A stretch of 52,198 nucleotides of DNA. Origin: Bacteroidota bacterium. Lineage in GTDB: Bacteria; Bacteroidota; Ignavibacteria; Kapaibacteriales; UBA2268. The notes below the pieces were generated by a model that ran no database searches, was not told the DNA's origin, and worked only from the letters and a program-made list of their open reading frames with translations. The stretch is from positions 1-52,198 of the forward strand of contig JAKAKE010000003.1 in the NCBI GenBank assembly GCA_021824625.1, in the 5' to 3' direction. Shown here piece after piece: positions 50,771-52,198 of this stretch (position 1 is its first letter; the number at the start of each line of letters is the position of its first letter). Made by a program: the position numbers and the translations under genes.

Positions 50771-51023
50771 AATGAGTCCACATTCTGATTATCTTAATTA
50801 TTTTTTCCTTGTCATTAATTTGATATATAAGACGGTGAATAATATTTATTCTTCTTGAATAATCATTTTTTAAATCTCCTATTAGTTTCTCAAATGATGG
50901 TGGGCTTGTGTATGGATTTTTTTCCATTAATTTGAGTAGTTTTTCAACTTTAGGTTGTAAACCTGAAGCTAAAATTTTCTTTGCATCTTTTCTTGATTGC
51001 TTTGTGAATTTAATCTTCCACAT
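50763..51023 (-). CDS. YoeB/Txe-type RNase toxin
   Basis: 86-residue ribosome-dependent mRNA interferase of the RelE superfamily, YoeB/Txe branch: WKIKFTKQSRKDAKKI at the start, PPSFEKLIGDLKNDYSRRINIIHRLIYQI in the middle, and the catalytic C-terminal pair in MWTHYE. The start is the ATG at 51023 overlapping the antitoxin stop (TGATG); an ATG two codons earlier is possible. The middle gene of a three-gene operon: antitoxin, toxin, lipoprotein. Confidence 0.92.
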   Translation of the reverse strand: MWKIKFTKQSRKDAKKILASGLQPKVEKLLKLMEKNPYTSPPSFEKLIGDLKNDYSRRINIIHRLIYQINDKEKIIKIIRMWTHYE

Positions 51024-51265
51024 CACCATCCAGGGTCATCGAAACATTCTTCAATTGGTGTGTTATTTCCTTCTATAATTGATTCGCGCATACCCGGGAT
51101 AGATAGCAGGTACAATGTTTCTTCTATTGCTTTCCAGTCTTTATCGGAAATAAGCACTGCATTATTCCGCTTTCCTGTAATTTGAATTGGTTCACTCGTT
51201 TCGGATGCCAAGTCTATTAAATTGTATAAATCTGCTCGTGCAGAAGTTATGCTTATTGTTCTCAT
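51023..51265 (-). CDS. YefM/Phd-type antitoxin
   Basis: 80-residue antitoxin of the Phd/YefM family: N-terminal DNA-binding part (MRTISITSARADLYNLIDLASETSEPIQITGKRNNAVLISDKDW in pieces, the family's fold), then a flexible acidic tail (NNTPIEECFDDPGW) expected to wrap and neutralise the toxin. First gene of the operon; its stop overlaps the toxin start. The DNA-binding domain should repress its own promoter just upstream. Confidence 0.92.
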   Translation of the reverse strand: MRTISITSARADLYNLIDLASETSEPIQITGKRNNAVLISDKDWKAIEETLYLLSIPGMRESIIEGNNTPIEECFDDPGW

Positions 51266-51288
51266 AAATACCTCATACGCACTTAATA

Positions 51289-51296
51289 ACGTACGT
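51289..51296. promoter_or_regulatory. Candidate operator palindrome for the antitoxin
   Basis: An 8-bp palindrome ACGTACGT with a GTAC core lies 24 bases upstream of the antitoxin start, in the only non-coding stretch before it. YefM/Phd proteins commonly bind palindromes at this place and often with a GTAC core, but this short match could be chance. Confidence 0.3.
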
Positions 51297-51335
51297 AATT
51301 TAAGAATATTTTATTTAACACAAAAATACTTTGTT

Positions 51336-51917
51336 CTAACTAATTTTACTCGCGAAATTTCTGCCTGCTTTCAAAGCATTAAGATTTGCATTCACAACAT
51401 CATCTCCTTTTCTTCCAAAGAGAAGTTTTATTGCATTTTCAAGTTTTTCATAATCAAATGAAAGGAATTGGGAAGCGGCTCCCAGCAAAACAATATTAGC
51501 TGACTTTGGTGATTTTAGTTCTTTTGCAATTTTATCTGCATCCACTGTAATATTTCTTGGATGCTTTTTAATATCGGCAAGAATGCTATTTATGTTGGGA
51601 TAATTCAGAATATTTATAAATGGAGTTGTATTTGTTATAATCCAGCCCTCAGAATTAAGCATATTTAAGTATCTCAATGCTTCCATAGGTTCTACTGAAA
51701 TAATCAAGTCAGCTTTGCCCTGCGGAATGAGGTCTGATGCTATTTCTTTGTCGGACAGACGGAAATGCGAATATACTTCTCCGCCTCTCTGGCTCATTCC
51801 GTGAACTTCACTCTGTTTAAGAAATAATCCTGCTTCAACAGAAGCGTAGCCGATTACTGAAGCAATTGAAACAATTCCCTGTCCGCCGACACCGGCGATA
51901 ATAATATCCTTTTTCAT
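51336..51917 (-). CDS. iorB: Indolepyruvate oxidoreductase, beta subunit
   Basis: 193-residue gamma-type subunit of a ferredoxin-dependent 2-oxoacid oxidoreductase, which oxidises indolepyruvate and other aryl-pyruvates to acyl-CoA. Landmarks: IIIAGVGGQGIVSIASVIGYA (GGQG motif), SEVHGMSQRGGEVYSHFRLSD, and DLIISVEPMEALRYLNML. The C-terminal segment (ANIVLLGAASQFLSFDYEKLENAI) is normal. The alpha subunit, usually upstream, would be beyond the right edge on the same strand. The intergenic repeats at 51952-52198 separate it from whatever is there. Confidence 0.93.
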   Translation of the reverse strand: MKKDIIIAGVGGQGIVSIASVIGYASVEAGLFLKQSEVHGMSQRGGEVYSHFRLSDKEIASDLIPQGKADLIISVEPMEALRYLNMLNSEGWIITNTTPFINILNYPNINSILADIKKHPRNITVDADKIAKELKSPKSANIVLLGAASQFLSFDYEKLENAIKLLFGRKGDDVVNANLNALKAGRNFASKIS

Positions 51918-51951
51918 ACGGTCAAATTCTCTTTTTTTATTAAAATTCTTT

Positions 51952-52022
51952 TGTCATTCTGAATGAAACGAAGGAACTTTGTACATATCAATCTTAGATT
52001 CTTCACTACGTTCAGAATGACA
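51952..52022. repeat. GTCATTCTGA inverted repeat at the right end
   Basis: TGTCATTCTGAA (51952-51963) pairs with TTCAGAATGACA (52011-52022). The centre contains ATTCTTCACTACG, so it is one more member of the family at 44519. Its right arm is part of the tandem array below. Confidence 0.8.
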
Positions 52023-52198
52023 TTTTCTATTTACTATATTCTATTTTCAATTTTCTATTTACTTTAATTTAGATTCTTCACTAAGTTCAGAATGACATTT
52101 TCTATTTACTATATTCTATTTTCAATTTTCTATTTACTTAAATTTAGATTCTTCACTACGTTCAGAATGACATTTTCTATTTACTATATTCTATTTTC
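51995..52198. repeat. 75-bp direct tandem repeat, at least 2.7 copies
   Basis: Units start at 51995, 52070 and 52145 with exact 75-base period. Each begins TAGATTCTTCACTACGTTCA (the arm of the inverted repeat) and then AGAATGACATTTTCTATTTA, followed by an AT-rich tail with repeated CTATTT. Only a few bases differ between copies. It is cut by the window edge, so total length is unknown. Upstream (51918-51950) is short and holds no gene. Confidence 0.92.

Overview
The window is AT-rich chromosomal DNA from a Gram-negative member of the FCB group, most likely an Ignavibacteria/Kapabacteria-type lineage near Bacteroidota. Four things point there: a fused LpxC-FabZ lipid A enzyme, three very large secreted proteins with type IX secretion (T9SS) 'type A' C-terminal sorting domains, a PorU2-like C25 peptidase, and a menaquinone-type UbiE/MenG methyltransferase. 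The species assignment is an inference. I see no rRNA, tRNA, CRISPR array, prophage or transposase gene.

Layout. Positions 0.3-17.7 kb are a minus-strand run: pyruvate kinase, HAD phosphatase, SSB, a DUF1207-like outer-membrane protein, a WbaP-type sugar-1-phosphate transferase, LpxA, LpxC/FabZ, a FadL-type porin, a 1940-residue PorU2-like peptidase and an unknown four-helix membrane protein. Many of these serve the cell envelope. Lysine 6-transaminase (18.2-19.6 kb, +) converges on a second minus-strand run: MlaF-like ATPase, CCA nucleotidyltransferase, an exported Memo-AMMECR1 fusion, an MNT-HEPN pair, a split transketolase with a small secreted protein between its halves, a DUF2892 protein and a Crp/Fnr regulator. 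Then come a DUF2834-like membrane protein overlapping ubiE/menG, a ferritin-like protein and an aromatic amino-acid decarboxylase (28.2-31.5 kb, +). Three giant exported proteins follow: TPR-CHAT, an Ig-like/carboxypeptidase-regulatory repeat protein, and a 1626-residue protein built of a Cys-Cys repeat I do not recognise. The plus-strand block at 44.7-50.4 kb holds P5C dehydrogenase, a CDF metal exporter, a TrmH-family methyltransferase, DprA and a polyprenyl diphosphate synthase. The window ends with a YefM-YoeB-type toxin-antitoxin pair coupled to a lipoprotein, then indolepyruvate oxidoreductase beta.

Repeats are the most distinctive feature. One palindromic family (arms AGGGGTTCAAAA / TTTTGAACCCCT) occurs at least six times in the first 10.4 kb. 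It includes a double copy read in frame inside pyruvate kinase, a tandem array of half-palindromes, and copies whose two arms changed in a matched way. A second, unrelated inverted-repeat family (GTCATTCTGA...TCAGAATGAC) occupies gaps at 31.6, 44.5, 48.1 and 52 kb. A third element at 25.3 kb could fold as a multi-hairpin cruciform. A 16-codon orphan C-terminus of a short-chain dehydrogenase survives at 29.9 kb. The best candidates for something undescribed are the in-frame palindromic element, the Cys-Cys repeat protein, the exported TPR-CHAT protein, the exported Memo-AMMECR1 fusion and the toxin-antitoxin-lipoprotein operon.
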